This document shows positions 1 through 10,101 of a stretch of 64,000 bases of DNA, piece by piece; position 1 is the first letter of the stretch; each line of letters begins with the position of its first letter. The translations under genes and the position numbers were made by a program. The stretch comes from Linnemannia elongata (lineage: Eukaryota > Mortierellomycota > Mortierellomycetes > Mortierellales > Mortierellaceae): positions 186,001 to 250,000 of the forward strand of contig JAXBDG010000009.1 in the NCBI GenBank assembly GCA_036320915.1, written 5' to 3'. The notes under the pieces are model-generated. The model had not been told where the DNA came from, ran no database searches, and saw only the letters and a list, made by a program, of their open reading frames with translations.

Positions 1-1150
1 TTTTTGTTTCTTTTATTTTTTCGTTGTGGTTAATTGCATGTTTGTTTGTATGCTTGAGCATAGGGCGACAAAACAAAACACATACGTACAGTGGCGTGCT
101 GCTCAATTCTTCGTCTCTCTTTAGTTCTTTTGTTGTGTATTCGCAATGTTGTTTAAGTGTGTTCGCGATTGCTTTTACTAATCGCAGATCGAGAAAGAGA
201 AGAGGAAAGAGGGCAGAGCAAAGTCAAGGTCCCTCTTTGAACCATGTCAGCCAAGTACGCAGACACATCGCGATCAAGTATTATTTTTATAATATCTAGG
301 CGTGCATTCTCACATTGTGGTCCTGCCCCTTAGGGCGTTGTCACTCTTCCTCTTTTGCTCCTGTTTTTTTGCGCGTGTGAGTAAGAGTGCGATCAAAAAA
401 GCAAAAGGTTAATGAGAAGGAACATTTGCATTTCTCAAAAATCAGACTAGTCTTGCATGCGGTACTTCATTTCTTCGTTTTTGAGGGCACGAGCGTTAAG
501 GCGCGTTCGTAATCAGATAGGAGACAATGGAAGGAGGGGTAAGAGCAAGACAAAGGAAGGGGCGCAACAAGGCGATGGGATCTAATGACTTTTCTTGCGC
601 AGACGATGGACCAACAGAAGAAAAAGAATTAAAGGGGGCGGAGGACTGAGCCTTATACTGCCTCACGCCTACGCCTGGCGTACTCGGTAACTTTCTAGGC
701 GCCGGGAATAGAAAAGTATGCATCAAACGTCTCTTCTCAGAAATGCCTCATCCCTATCTTCTTATTAAATCACGATGCTCCTTGTGATCTTTCACGGATG
801 CCATTACAGTTTTCCGGACGTCTTTTATGCATGATGTTTTCCTAGGCTTACTACCAGAACGACAAGCGCCGACGGATAAACCATAACGCCCATTGCGGAT
901 ACAATAAAAAGACATGATAAAGTTTTGGTGATTCTGGCCAGGGAAAAACAGAAGGGGAAACAAATTAACGCCGTTGCTGGGTAGAGGTTTAGTATAAAGC
1001 TATTGGGGGCATTTCACATCAAATATTTTGTTTTGGCTACTAAACCCCAATTAGCCAGCTATTCAGGACAACATTTTTGTTCCACACCCATGCAAACCCC
1101 GCTCACAGCTGGATTAGGGGTTAATTTTTTACTTCTTTTTGGTTGAAGGG
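1..1150. other. intergenic, no gene recognised
   Basis: No convincing gene. Short open frames on both strands lack recognisable motifs. T-rich and mixed-composition sequence leads up to the truncated 3' flank of the first F-box/LRR copy, whose shared sequence begins near 1150. Confidence 0.5.
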
Positions 1151-1261
1151 CTACTAAAAGCTCATAAAGTGTGTGGATAGGAGTTGGTGAGTAAGAAAGT
1201 AGGGGGGATCTTGACTGATATCGCTATAAACTATATATACTTTCTCTCTTCATCTCTCTTA

Positions 1262-2349
1262 TTAAGGCATAGACAGTCGCTGAAGCACGATACCTTCAAT
1301 GGTCAGAGTCAAGTTAACGCTGCATGCTTCAGACAGTGCCTGAACTACATTGTCTCCGAGCGAGTCGAGTCCCATATGTAAAATGGTGAGAGTTGAGTTG
1401 GACTTGAGTGCTTCTGACAGCGCTACAGCTCCCTTCTCCCTGATCGAGTTGTTCTGCAAATCCAAAGCGGTGAGAGTCGAGTTGGTCTTGAGTGATTCAG
1501 AAAGGGCTATAGCTCCGTTGTCCCCGATCGAGGTCCTGTCCAAGTCTAAAGTGTCAGGGTAGAGTTGGTCTTGAGTGCCTCACACAGCGCTACAGCTCCG
1601 TTCTCCCCGATCGAGTTGGCGTACAAGCTCAAAGTGGTGAGAGTCGAGTTGGTCTTGAGTGCCTCTGACAGCGCCACAGCTCCGTTCTCCCCGATCGAGT
1701 TGCCGTTCACGTTCAAAGTGGTGAGAGTCGAGTTGGTCTTGAGCGACTCACACAGTGCCACAACTCCGTAGTTTCCGATCCAGTTCTCTGTTAAATCCAA
1801 AGTGGTGAGAGTTGAGTTGGCCCTGAGTGCTTCAGACAGCGCTACAGCTCCGTTCTCCCTGATCGAGTTGTTGTGCAAGTCCAAAGTGGTCAGGGTTGAG
1901 TTGGCCCTGAGTGTCTTAGACAGCGCTAAAGCTCCGTTCTCCCCGATCGAGTTGTATCCCATATTCAAAGTGGTGAGAGTCGCGTTGATCTTAAGTGCTT
2001 CTGACAGCGCCACAGCTCCGTTCTCCCCGATCGAGTTGCCCGTTGAGTCGAAGGTGGTGAGATTCGAGTTGGCAATAATGCTAGAAACTACTTTGTACTC
2101 TCCAGATGTCCATAGTTTTCCATCGGTAGCTTTCTTAATCGTCAGGTGTTTTATAAGACGCTTGTTTTTCTCGACAGATCCCAGGCTAAGGTAATGCTTC
2201 GATAACACGACATAGTTGTAGAGTGGCGGTGTAAATGAGACGTTCCAATCCTGACTCACACGCGCACAGGACGCGAGGTCTCTAAGGCCAAGACTGCTGG
2301 CAATTCTGGACCGAATCTCGTGTAGATCGAGGGGATGCGTCTGGAACAT
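1262..2349 (-). pseudogene. F-box/LRR family copy A1, frameshifted
   Basis: This is a member of the window's F-box + LRR family. It starts with MFQTHPLDLHEIRSR and the F-box-like head, then carries five complete 28-residue repeats. In the sixth repeat the frame breaks at about 1551-1554, where one G is missing from a track that other copies read as gtggtcagg. The reading continues in the next frame for about two more repeats and the conserved cap ending QRLSMP. Without the missing base it would encode roughly 360 residues. The protein as written stops 267 residues after the start. It may be a pseudogene, a truncated but expressed allele, or an assembly error, since the site lies in near-identical repeats. 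The 3' flank (about 1150-1261) matches that of the other copies but is cut short. Confidence 0.8.
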
Positions 2350-3438
2350 ATTGGTCTTGCAAGAGGAGGAATATGAATTGTGTGACAGGGTTGATGGTGT
2401 GATGGATGACAGGAAGGGCGGAAGGGGATGAGGAGGAATGGAGTAGGATTAGTGGAAGAATGGAATAAGATGAGAGAAAGAATGGGATGGGATTACAAAA
2501 AATACTGTTAGGACAGACATACCGTTCGCGCCACAAAACTTTATTTCTCTCTGCCCTCACCCTGCGGCGCTCCATTTTTTTTCTCTGCTGTTCTAAATCT
2601 GCTCCGCTTCCGTATTTTACACCACAGTATGCTCGTCGTTGCGCGTGTGAGCCCAACTAGATAATAACCACGGCTTCGCTCCGCAGAGGGAGATGAAAAG
2701 AACAAATCAGGGAAGCATTGGAGGTGTCCATTCATCCAAGACAGTACTTGGATAGCCGAGGAAGGATTCTGTATTGCCACAATCTGTGTGGCTGGTGCAA
2801 CTTGTATTAGTGGCTGTAAACCAACATACCACCTTTGCAAAGGAAGCCAATTGACCCGCCAAAGGATTTTTTCTACATAGGCAACTTTGTCTTTTCTTTC
2901 CTTTCCATCCCTTCGCAGGCACCACACACAAACTGTTAGCCCTAAACTTTGCTTTGACCTATATATTCCTGTGCTGCTCGCCTGCGTTCTGTTGGCGCAA
3001 TTGAAGTTGAGTAATTTTTTTTGGACTTCTTTTATTTTGGTTCCGTAATCCTGCAAATACCCGGAGAGACAATTTGGCTATGGCGATTCGTTCGAAATAT
3101 TTGAAAGTAAAGAGACAGGATATGGAGAATACAAGTAGATGTTTTGGATCATTGGAATTAACTTGAGATAAATATTTCCTCTTGATTTCTAGGAGATCCA
3201 CTAGATTCCTATAGCTAGGCCATAGGAGGCTCTCTTGATACAGTATATATGATTTAGATCTGCATCATGACGACAGGGGTTTTAATATCAAGTTATCAAT
3301 CTACTACAAACTCATTGAGCTAGGGAATGCAATAAGTAAACAGAAGTGTGTGGATAGGAGTTGTGGAGAAAGAAGATAGAGGGGATCTCGACTGATATCG
3401 CTATAAAATATATATACTTTCTCTCTTCATTACTCTTA
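2350..3438. repeat. conserved intergenic block of the F-box/LRR duplicon (A1/A2)
   Basis: This stretch holds the 5' flank of copy A1 and the 3' flank of copy A2. It contains recurrent landmarks in order: a C/T-rich run directly before the start codon (written here on the minus strand), a stretch around atacggaggcggagcagat, a segment reading as S-C-T-S-H-x-D-C in one frame, a track around gtgtggtgcctgggaagg, and a 3' stretch with tatatactttctctcttc. The same order recurs in clusters B, C and D, so the block duplicates together with the gene. It presumably includes promoter and 3' UTR. Confidence 0.75.
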
Positions 3439-4779
3439 TTAAGGCAGAGACAGTCGCTGAAGTACGATGCCTTTGATGATCACAGTCAAGTTAACGCTGC
3501 ATGCCTCAGACAGTGCTCGGGCTCCATTGTTTCCGATCGAGTTCCTCTGTAAGTCCAAGGTGGTCAGGGTCGAATTGGTCTTGAGTGTCTCTGACAGCGC
3601 AACAGCTCCGTTGTCCCCGATCGAGTTGTAGTTCAAGTTCAAAGTGGTGAGAGTTGAGTTGGTCTTGAGTGCCTCGGACAGTGCCTCAGCTCCGTTGTCC
3701 CCGATCGAGTTGTCGTACAAGCTCAAAGTAGTGAGAGTCGAGTTGGTCTTGAGCGCCTCCGACAGCGCTACAGCCCCGTTGATTCCGATCCAGTTGTCCT
3801 GTAAGTCCAAAGTGGTCAGAGTCGAGTTGGTCTTGAGTGCCTCACTCAGCGCTACAGCTCCGTTCTCCCTGATCGAGTTCCTGCTCAAGACCAAAGTGGT
3901 GAGAGTCGAATTGGTCTGGAGTGCCTCTGACAGCGCCACAGCTCCGTTCTCCCTGATCGAGTTCCTGCTCAAGTCCAAAGTGGTGAGAGTCGAATTGGTC
4001 TGGAGTGCCTCCGACAGTGCCTCAGCTCCGTTGTCCCAGATCGAGTTGTCGTGCAAGTTCAAAGTGCTGAGAGTCGAATTGGTCTTGAGTGACTCAGACA
4101 GCGCTACAGCTCCGTTCTCCCCGATCGAGTTGCAGATCAAGTTCAAAGTCGTCAGGGTCGAATTGGTCCTGAGTGCCTCTGACAGGGCTATAGCTCCGTT
4201 CTCCCTGATCGAGTTCAGGGACAAGTACAAAGTGGTGAGAGTCGAGTTGGTCTTGAGTGCCTCAGACACTGCCACAGCTCCGTTCTCCCCAATCGAGCTG
4301 CCTCCAATATTTAAAGTGGTGAGAGTCGAGTTTGTCTTGAGTACTTCAGACAGCGCCACGGCTCCGTTCTCCCTGATCGAGTTGTCGTACAAGTTCAAAG
4401 TGGTGAGAGTCGCGTTTGTCATGAGTGCCTCTGACAGCGCCATAGCTCCGTTATCTCCGATCCAGTTGCCCGTTAAGTTGAAGGTGGTGAGAGTCGAGTT
4501 GGCCATTATGCTAGAAATTACTTTGAGTTCTGCAGATGTCCATAGTTCTCCATAGGTAGCCCTCTTAATCGTCAGGTGTTTTATAAGATGCTTGTTTCTC
4601 TCGGCAGATCCCAAGCTGAGGTAATGTTTCGATAACACGACGGAGTTGTAGAGTGGCGGTGTAAATGAGTCGTTCCAATCTTGACTCACACGCGCACAGG
4701 AAGCGAGGTCTTTAAGACCAAGACTGCTGGCAATTCTGGACCGAATCTCGTGTAGATCGAGGGGATGTATCTGGAACAT
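3439..4779 (-). CDS. F-box/LRR protein, copy A2 (11 repeats)
   Basis: The predicted protein has 446 residues and a single exon. Residues 1-50 resemble an F-box (LHEIRSRIASSLGLKDLASC, then ARVSQDWNDSFTPPLYNSV), the motif that binds Skp1 in SCF ubiquitin ligases. Residues of about 90-415 are eleven 28-residue LRRs of ribonuclease-inhibitor type. Each has the framework GAVALSEALKTNSTLTTL, then (D/N)L, two variable residues, NS, and I plus two variable residues. A partial twelfth repeat leads into the constant cap SVNLTVIIKGIVLQRLSLP. The start was chosen because the Met of MFQ.HP is the only one shared by all copies. The variable pairs here include YD, GG, SL, IC, HD, SR, QD, NY and QR. The likely role is target recognition for ubiquitylation or another scaffold function; the target is unknown. 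A long antisense frame is a by-product of the repeat. Confidence 0.85.
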   Translation of the reverse strand: MFQIHPLDLHEIRSRIASSLGLKDLASCARVSQDWNDSFTPPLYNSVVLSKHYLSLGSAERNKHLIKHLTIKRATYGELWTSAELKVISSIMANSTLTTFNLTGNWIGDNGAMALSEALMTNATLTTLNLYDNSIRENGAVALSEVLKTNSTLTTLNIGGSSIGENGAVAVSEALKTNSTLTTLYLSLNSIRENGAIALSEALRTNSTLTTLNLICNSIGENGAVALSESLKTNSTLSTLNLHDNSIWDNGAEALSEALQTNSTLTTLDLSRNSIRENGAVALSEALQTNSTLTTLVLSRNSIRENGAVALSEALKTNSTLTTLDLQDNWIGINGAVALSEALKTNSTLTTLSLYDNSIGDNGAEALSEALKTNSTLTTLNLNYNSIGDNGAVALSETLKTNSTLTTLDLQRNSIGNNGARALSEACSVNLTVIIKGIVLQRLSLP

Positions 4780-5869
4780 ATTGGTCTTGCAAGAGGAGGA
4801 ATATGAGATGTGTGGCAGGGTTGATGGTGTGATGGATGACAGGAAAGGTGGATCGGGATGAGGAGGAATGGACTAGGATGAGAGGAAGGTTGGAATGGGA
4901 TGAGAGAGAGAATGAGGTGGGATTACAAAAAAAAAAAATGTAGGGACATGTAGTTGACACTTCGAAACTTTATTTCTCTTTGCCACTGTCCGTCTCTTTA
5001 ATTTTTTTTCTCTGCTGATCGAAATCTGCTCCGCCTCCGCATTTGCTTTACAGTATGCTCGTCGCTGCGCATGTGGACCCAACTAGATAATACCCCCGGC
5101 TTCGCTCCACGGAGGGAGAAGAAAAGAACAAAACAGGGAAGCACTGGAGGTGTCCATTCGTCCAACACAGTACTTGAATAGCCGAAGAAGGATTCTGTAT
5201 TACTACAATCTGTGTGGTTGGTGCAACTTGTATTAGTGGCTATAAACCAATATGCCACCTTTGCAAAGGAAGCCAATTGAACCGCCAAAGGGTTTTCTAC
5301 ATTAGTAATTTGGTCTTTTCACTCGTTTCTCTCCCTTCCCAGGCGCCAATCACAGACTGTAATCCCAGTACTTTGCTTTCACCTATCTGTGCCTGTGCTG
5401 CTAGCTTGTGTAGTAATTTTTTTTTGGAATTCTCTTTATTTTGGCTCTGTAACCCTTCAAGATACCTGTTGAGATAATTTGGCTATAGCAATTCGCTCGA
5501 AACATTTGAGAGTTTAGTAAGATAGAGGATATGAAGAATACAAGTAAATGTTTTGGATCATTGGAATTAACTTGGGCTAAATATTTCCCCCTTGATTTCT
5601 AGGACATCCATTAGATTCCTATAGCTATGCTATAGGATGCTTTCTAGTTACATGATATGTGATTTAGATTTGTGCCACGAAATTAGGGGTCTTAGTATTA
5701 AGGCTAATACATTATCAGTTTACTAGAGTTCATTGTGATAGGAAATGCAATAAGTAAACGGAAGTGTGTAGATAGGGGTTGTGAGAAAGAAAGTAGGAGG
5801 ATCTTGACTGATATCGCTATGAAGTATATATACTTTCTCTCTTCGTCACTCCTATTGAGGCATAGACAG
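4780..5869. repeat. conserved intergenic block of the F-box/LRR duplicon (A2/A3)
   Basis: Second full-length copy of the flank unit, between copies A2 and A3, with the same order of landmarks as 2350-3438. The small upstream frame (about 4998-5288, minus) is open here and reads T-N-T-S-C-T-N-H-T-D-C. A short A-run interrupts the C/T-rich segment near 4927. Confidence 0.75.
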
Positions 5870-6943
5870 TCACTGAACTTCGATGCCTCTAATGGTCACA
5901 GTCAAGTTGACGCTGCATGCCTCAGACAGTGCCTGAGGTCCATTCTTTCCGATCGAGTTGCGTCCTATATTTAAAGTGGTGAGAGTTGAGTTGGACTTGA
6001 GTGCCTCAGACAGTGCAACAGCTCCGTTCTCCCCGATCGAGTTGTAGTCCAAGCTCAAAGTGATGAGAGTCGAGTTGGTCTTGAGTGCCTCTGACAGCGC
6101 CACAGCTCCATTGTCTCTGAAGGAGTTGCCGTTCAATTTCAAAGTGGTGAGAGTCGAATTGGTCTTGAGTGCCTCTGACAGCGCCACAGCTCCGTTGTCC
6201 CAGATCCTGTTGTAGCTCAAGTCCAAAGTGGTGAGAGTTGAGTTGGTCTTGAGTGCCTCAGAAAGCGCTACAGCTCCGTTCGCTCTGATCGAGTTACTAT
6301 TCAAATCCAAAGAAGTGAGAGTTGAGTTGGACTTGAGTGCCTCGGACAGGGCAACAGCTCCATAGATTTCGATCGAGTTCCACCACAAGTTCAAAGTGGT
6401 GAGAGTCGAGTTGGCCTTGAGTGCCTCAGAGAGCGCCATAGCTTCGTTCTCCCTGATCGAGTTGCGCCACAAGTTCAAAGTGGTGAGAGTCGAGTTTGTC
6501 TTGAGTGCCTCAGACAGTGCCACAGCTCCGTTGATTCTGATCGAGTTGCCTCCCATATTCAAAGTAGTCAGAGTCGAGTTGGTCTTGAGGGCCGTAGACA
6601 GCGCCACAGCTCCGTTCTCTCCGATCCAGTTGTCCGTTAAGTCGAAGGTGGTGAGAGTCGAGTCGGCCATAACGCTAGAAATTACTTTGTGTTCTGCAGA
6701 TGTCCATAGTTCTCCATAGGTAGCCCTCTTAATTGTCAGATGTTTTATAAGATGCTTGTTTCTCTCGATAGATCCCATGCTGAGGTCATGTTTCGACAAC
6801 ACGACAGAGTTGTAGAGTGGCGGTGTAAATGAGTCGTTCCAATCCTGACTCACACGCGCACAGGACGCGAGGTCTCTAAGGCCAAGACTGCTGGCAATTC
6901 TGGACCGAATCTCGTGTAGATCAAGGGGATGTGTTTGGAACAT
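5870..6943 (-). CDS. F-box/LRR protein, copy A3 (8 repeats)
   Basis: The protein has 357 residues from the shared MFQTHP start, with the F-box-like head and eight complete 28-residue repeats. An in-frame Met ten codons upstream (MSYSPSCKTR) exists but is not shared by all copies. Repeats 3 and 4 deviate from the family framework (IRENEAMAL, IEIYGAVAL), and the seventh starts with Phe instead of Ile. The C-terminal cap stops early at RGIEVQ: the codon that is CGA in sister copies is TGA here, so the last few residues (RLS.P) are missing. This is the shortest of the intact copies. Its upstream block is truncated at about 7165, so the promoter may differ from that of its neighbours. Confidence 0.8.
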   Translation of the reverse strand: MFQTHPLDLHEIRSRIASSLGLRDLASCARVSQDWNDSFTPPLYNSVVLSKHDLSMGSIERNKHLIKHLTIKRATYGELWTSAEHKVISSVMADSTLTTFDLTDNWIGENGAVALSTALKTNSTLTTLNMGGNSIRINGAVALSEALKTNSTLTTLNLWRNSIRENEAMALSEALKANSTLTTLNLWWNSIEIYGAVALSEALKSNSTLTSLDLNSNSIRANGAVALSEALKTNSTLTTLDLSYNRIWDNGAVALSEALKTNSTLTTLKLNGNSFRDNGAVALSEALKTNSTLITLSLDYNSIGENGAVALSEALKSNSTLTTLNIGRNSIGKNGPQALSEACSVNLTVTIRGIEVQ

Positions 6944-7165
6944 CCTAGTCTTACAAGATGGGGAATATGACATGTGTGACAGGGTTGATGGTGTGAGGGA
7001 TGACAGGAAGGGTAGAATGGGATGAGGAGGAATGGACTAGGATGAGTGGAAGAATGGAATAGGATGAGAGAAAGAATGGGATGGGATTACAAAAAATAGT
7101 GTTAGGACAGATATACCGTTCGCGCCACAAAACTTTATTTCTCTTTGCCTCCATTTTATTTTTTT
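6944..7165. repeat. truncated 5' flank of duplicon, end of cluster A
   Basis: Only the gene-proximal part of the shared upstream block is present: the C/T-rich tract as read on the minus strand, then caaaactttatttctctttgcc. Similarity ends around 7165, where unrelated sequence begins. This marks the outer edge of cluster A. Confidence 0.65.
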
Positions 7166-8169
7166 CTCTGTTGTTCTCACTTGTTGTGACCCGTTAGTTT
7201 CCTGAGCCTCGTTCGTCTGGTGGTAAAGGGTGTTACTCAGGGGAGAGGTCCTGGCCAGAGTGATAGGACCGCTGTTAAGTCCTCAATTGGTACGGGGGGG
7301 ATGGAGGGGTTGTGGTAGCGTAGTAATAGTGGGATCCTAAAATAATACACGACTGCAGGGCGCCAACGAGACTCTTGTCAATTCTGCTCTTGTGTAAAAG
7401 GACCTTGTATTAATAATATTGATGGGGGAAGGGTTAAATACCTGTAGAGCGCCAACGAGACTCTTGTCAATTCTGCTCTTGTGTAAAAGGACAAGGAGCA
7501 GACGAAAGAGCTCGGCGCACTACTAATACTAGTCTGCTAGGAATGACTGCTGATCTAAAGCCTCGCCGCCACTGCCTAGCCACCACATCTTTTTGTAACA
7601 AGGGGAAAAGAATTGATTTTTCCCCACTTTGAGTTTTTCCCCCTCCTTTTCCCTCCTTTTCCACTTGAGGGGCGTTCTTTGCAATTCCGCCGCGAATCAC
7701 CCAGTATCAATTGACAAATGGATGCTCATTTCCTCTTTCCATCTTACCTCACCACTTCTTCTTACACTCCATTTTATCTATCAAGCTTTCATATCTTCAT
7801 TAATGTTATATTCGCCTCCTTCTTATTTCGATCATTATCAGTTTCTCTCTGCAATGTCACTCAGACTTACCCCAAAGGAGAGTCTTATTGCCAAGTTCAT
7901 ACGAGACATTTTAAATCATTACACGACTATAATGTAGCAAAACAACGAACGGGTACGATACCTCCTTTTCCCACATCCATCTTTGTCTACCTTGCTACTA
8001 TCAAGTGGCTGTTGGAAACCCGATACCTGGCTCCTCGTGTTCCCATCCCCTTCTCGATTGAACTGCGGGATAACGTCTTGAACGAGTACAACAGTGACCG
8101 GTTTCGGGTAAGGGTGTAAGTCACCAGTCGATAAACCCGACTGCATTCAAATGATGAAGAAAAAAAGCC
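7166..8169. other. intergenic, no gene recognised
   Basis: No recognisable coding gene. A stretch at about 7200-7230 resembles the 5' half of a tRNA but no 3' half follows. A 44-bp direct repeat lies at 7360-7492. Open frames at 7700-8120 on both strands show no known motif. Confidence 0.5.
7360..7492. repeat. 44-bp direct repeat, spacing 89 bp
   Basis: The segment starting gcgccaacgagactcttgtc and ending aaaaggac occurs at 7360-7403 and again at 7449-7492, without mismatches as read. The intervening 45 bp are different. It could be a local duplication or the remnant of a terminal repeat. Confidence 0.8.
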
Positions 8170-9579
8170 AGTCGACTGAAAAAAATTGGAGTCGACTGAC
8201 ACCTTCTCTATTTTAGAGTCTCAGATTCACAAACATTTGTGGAGGACTCAAGCAACTCTTGCAGGAGGCACCACGCAGTCTCAACTAGACTGGCAAAGAA
8301 GGGGAAGAGGAAGAGAGGGTGATCACAACTAGATCACAGCTACAGTTCAAGGAGACAGAATGTGGATCTTCGGCGCAAACAAGGGGCAACGGGTTCGAAG
8401 TTCTCAACCTAGAGTGGTGTAATTGACAGTGGGGGAAGATACTGTTCAACCAACCATTCTAGGTGCCCTTTTATACTATCTGGCTAAGCTACTACTTGTA
8501 GGGGCACTGAATGAGATAGACTATAAAAGAAGATGAAAAAAAGAACTGGCTCGGGAATCTACTACTAATTGGTGAACAGCCTCGCTGTTCATCAATAAGG
8601 GAATATTGGGGTTGCCTTGTACGAAAGAAAGTAGGAAGGGAAATTCAACAATCTGGGGAAGGGTTTGAACAATGAAAGGGTAGAAAGAATGTTAAGGAAC
8701 AAAGAGGAAAAAGAAAGGTGACCCGGGGGCGGGTGAGAGCAAGTAGAGTGGTGATGGGGATGGATAACAACTAAGAAAGTGTAGGTGGTGGTACGAGTTG
8801 GATAGGAGTCGTGTTTGAAGGTGAAAAGGGATTGCAACAAAGAGAGCGGAAAGGAGGGAGGAAAAGGTAGTGTTGAACTTAAATAGACGTGGTTTGGTGG
8901 CGTTGGTGGGTGGCTTTGGTGGCGTTGGCCCAAAGTGGTGAATAAACGGGGGGGAATTCACGACACATTCGCAGGAAATGACGATGGAGAAGCCGGAACC
9001 CTGGTACTTAGTGAAACAATTATACAGGTTCAAGCTGGGTAATGGATGTTTTGTTTTTGAAACAGAGTGCCAGCACGCGTTCCTTGTGAGAGGCGGTGCA
9101 GAGATACGAAAAAATGAACCATTGCCCAGCAACCGCCTGGCGCAAAATTTTCGTTCTCTTCCTTTTTTTTGCCTTTGCGACAAGTAAACTTATTGCTCTG
9201 TACGCTTGTTACTCTCCTCGTGATAGTTAGAATGACATGTATCTCACCGCTACAAAGTGCTCATTGATCCAGTCACTAACGGGATAGGTACAGCATGTCC
9301 TTTGAACTGTCACTGAATTATGCATGGTTATCATTTTCATTTTGCGCGTTAGGCGATGGAGGCCCGACTGTGTTATCATGCTTCTTTTCCCCCTTCAAAG
9401 ATGAAGAAGGAGAGCTTGATAGTTAAAATATATATGATCAAAAGAATGCGTATTGCCGAAGAAAAAAAGAAAGTTAGAACCCAAACACCATGGCTACCAC
9501 GCTGCAGAGGAGCTTACACTACGCATAGTATCACCTATCAGTCGACTTTCAGTCGACTAGTCCCGGCCGTCAGTCGACT
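8170..9579. repeat. cluster of AGTCGACT palindromes bounding a 1.4-kb segment
   Basis: The 8-bp palindrome AGTCGACT occurs at 8170-8177, 8190-8197, 9540-9547, 9551-9558 and 9572-9579. I found no other copy in the window. Two sit at the left end of the segment and three at the right, several continuing as AGTCGACTGA in opposite orientations, as in inverted terminal repeats. Inside are a perfect hairpin at 8573-8591 (8-bp stem tgaacagc, 3-nt loop) and no recognisable transposase. Proposed to be a non-autonomous mobile element or its remains. The right end lies about 30 bp beyond the 3' end of the decayed F-box gene. Confidence 0.45.
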
Positions 9580-9609
9580 TAAAATTTTTTGGCAAGTTAA
9601 CATCCTTAA

Positions 9610-10101
9610 TTAATTATTCTCCTCTAGTCTCCTTAAATGCTCCACAATACGCGGTGAGATCTGGGTTTCAAGGAGGACAGTCGAGAACCCTGTGGGATCA
9701 ACGTATCGAATATGCACGGTTTAATCCAGCGCGGAAATTGTTTCGTCGCTTGTATCCTTAGACAATCGATAGACAAGATCCAGAACCTTGCACTCCCACG
9801 CTTTAGAATTCCTCTTTAACTACTGTCGCGTCGGGTTCACAAATCCCTCATCCAACAAAGGAGGCAGACTCCTACGTTTTGGCCAGTACAGACGACGGTA
9901 CGGGGAATCGTATATCAACGAAAGAGTCGTGTGGGCGAGGTGTTTGGAGACGCAGAGGATAGGGAGGAGAGGGTGGATAATTCTGAGGAGCTAGTGGAGG
10001 GGAACGGGGAGGAGTAATAGGATCCGGTGCAGGATTTCTGGAGGTAACTTGGACAGGTATTCTTTGTCGGCAGTGGTATTATAGGGTGGAGTGGATTTCA
10101 T
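9610..10101 (-). pseudogene. decayed F-box protein gene
   Basis: From an ATG at 10101 the minus strand reads an F-box (LPPEILHRILLLLPVPLH), then, after a TAG, LRIIHPLLPILCVSKHLAH and IYDSPYRRLYWPKR, the usual continuation of fungal F-box proteins. The same frame holds for 163 codons to a stop at 9612, but is interrupted by TAG (9991-9993), TAG (9820-9822) and TAA (9721-9723). No frameshift is needed. All three stops are one C-to-T change from a glutamine codon. This F-box is different from that of the LRR family, so it is a separate F-box gene. Related full-length fungal proteins are usually longer, and nothing downstream continues the frame, so the 3' part appears lost. Confidence 0.7.

Noticed and set aside
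3644..4555. Long antisense frames (up to 303 codons) opposite every LRR array, with a repeated VRVELVLSASDSATAPFSPI pattern
   Set aside because: They arise because the 84-nt repeat is a multiple of three, so a frame free of stops in one unit is free in all. They end where the array ends and lack their own start context or conserved ends.
7200..7270. tRNA-like start (cctcgttcgtctggtggtaa) resembling the 5' half of tRNA-Asp or tRNA-Glu
   Set aside because: No matching acceptor strand, anticodon arm or B-box follows. At most a degenerate tRNA-derived repeat head.
8592..9183. Minus-strand frames of 113 and 163 codons
   Set aside because: Pro/Ser/His-rich and overlapping in different frames, no motif, no splice logic. 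They lie inside the palindrome-bounded segment and may be chance.
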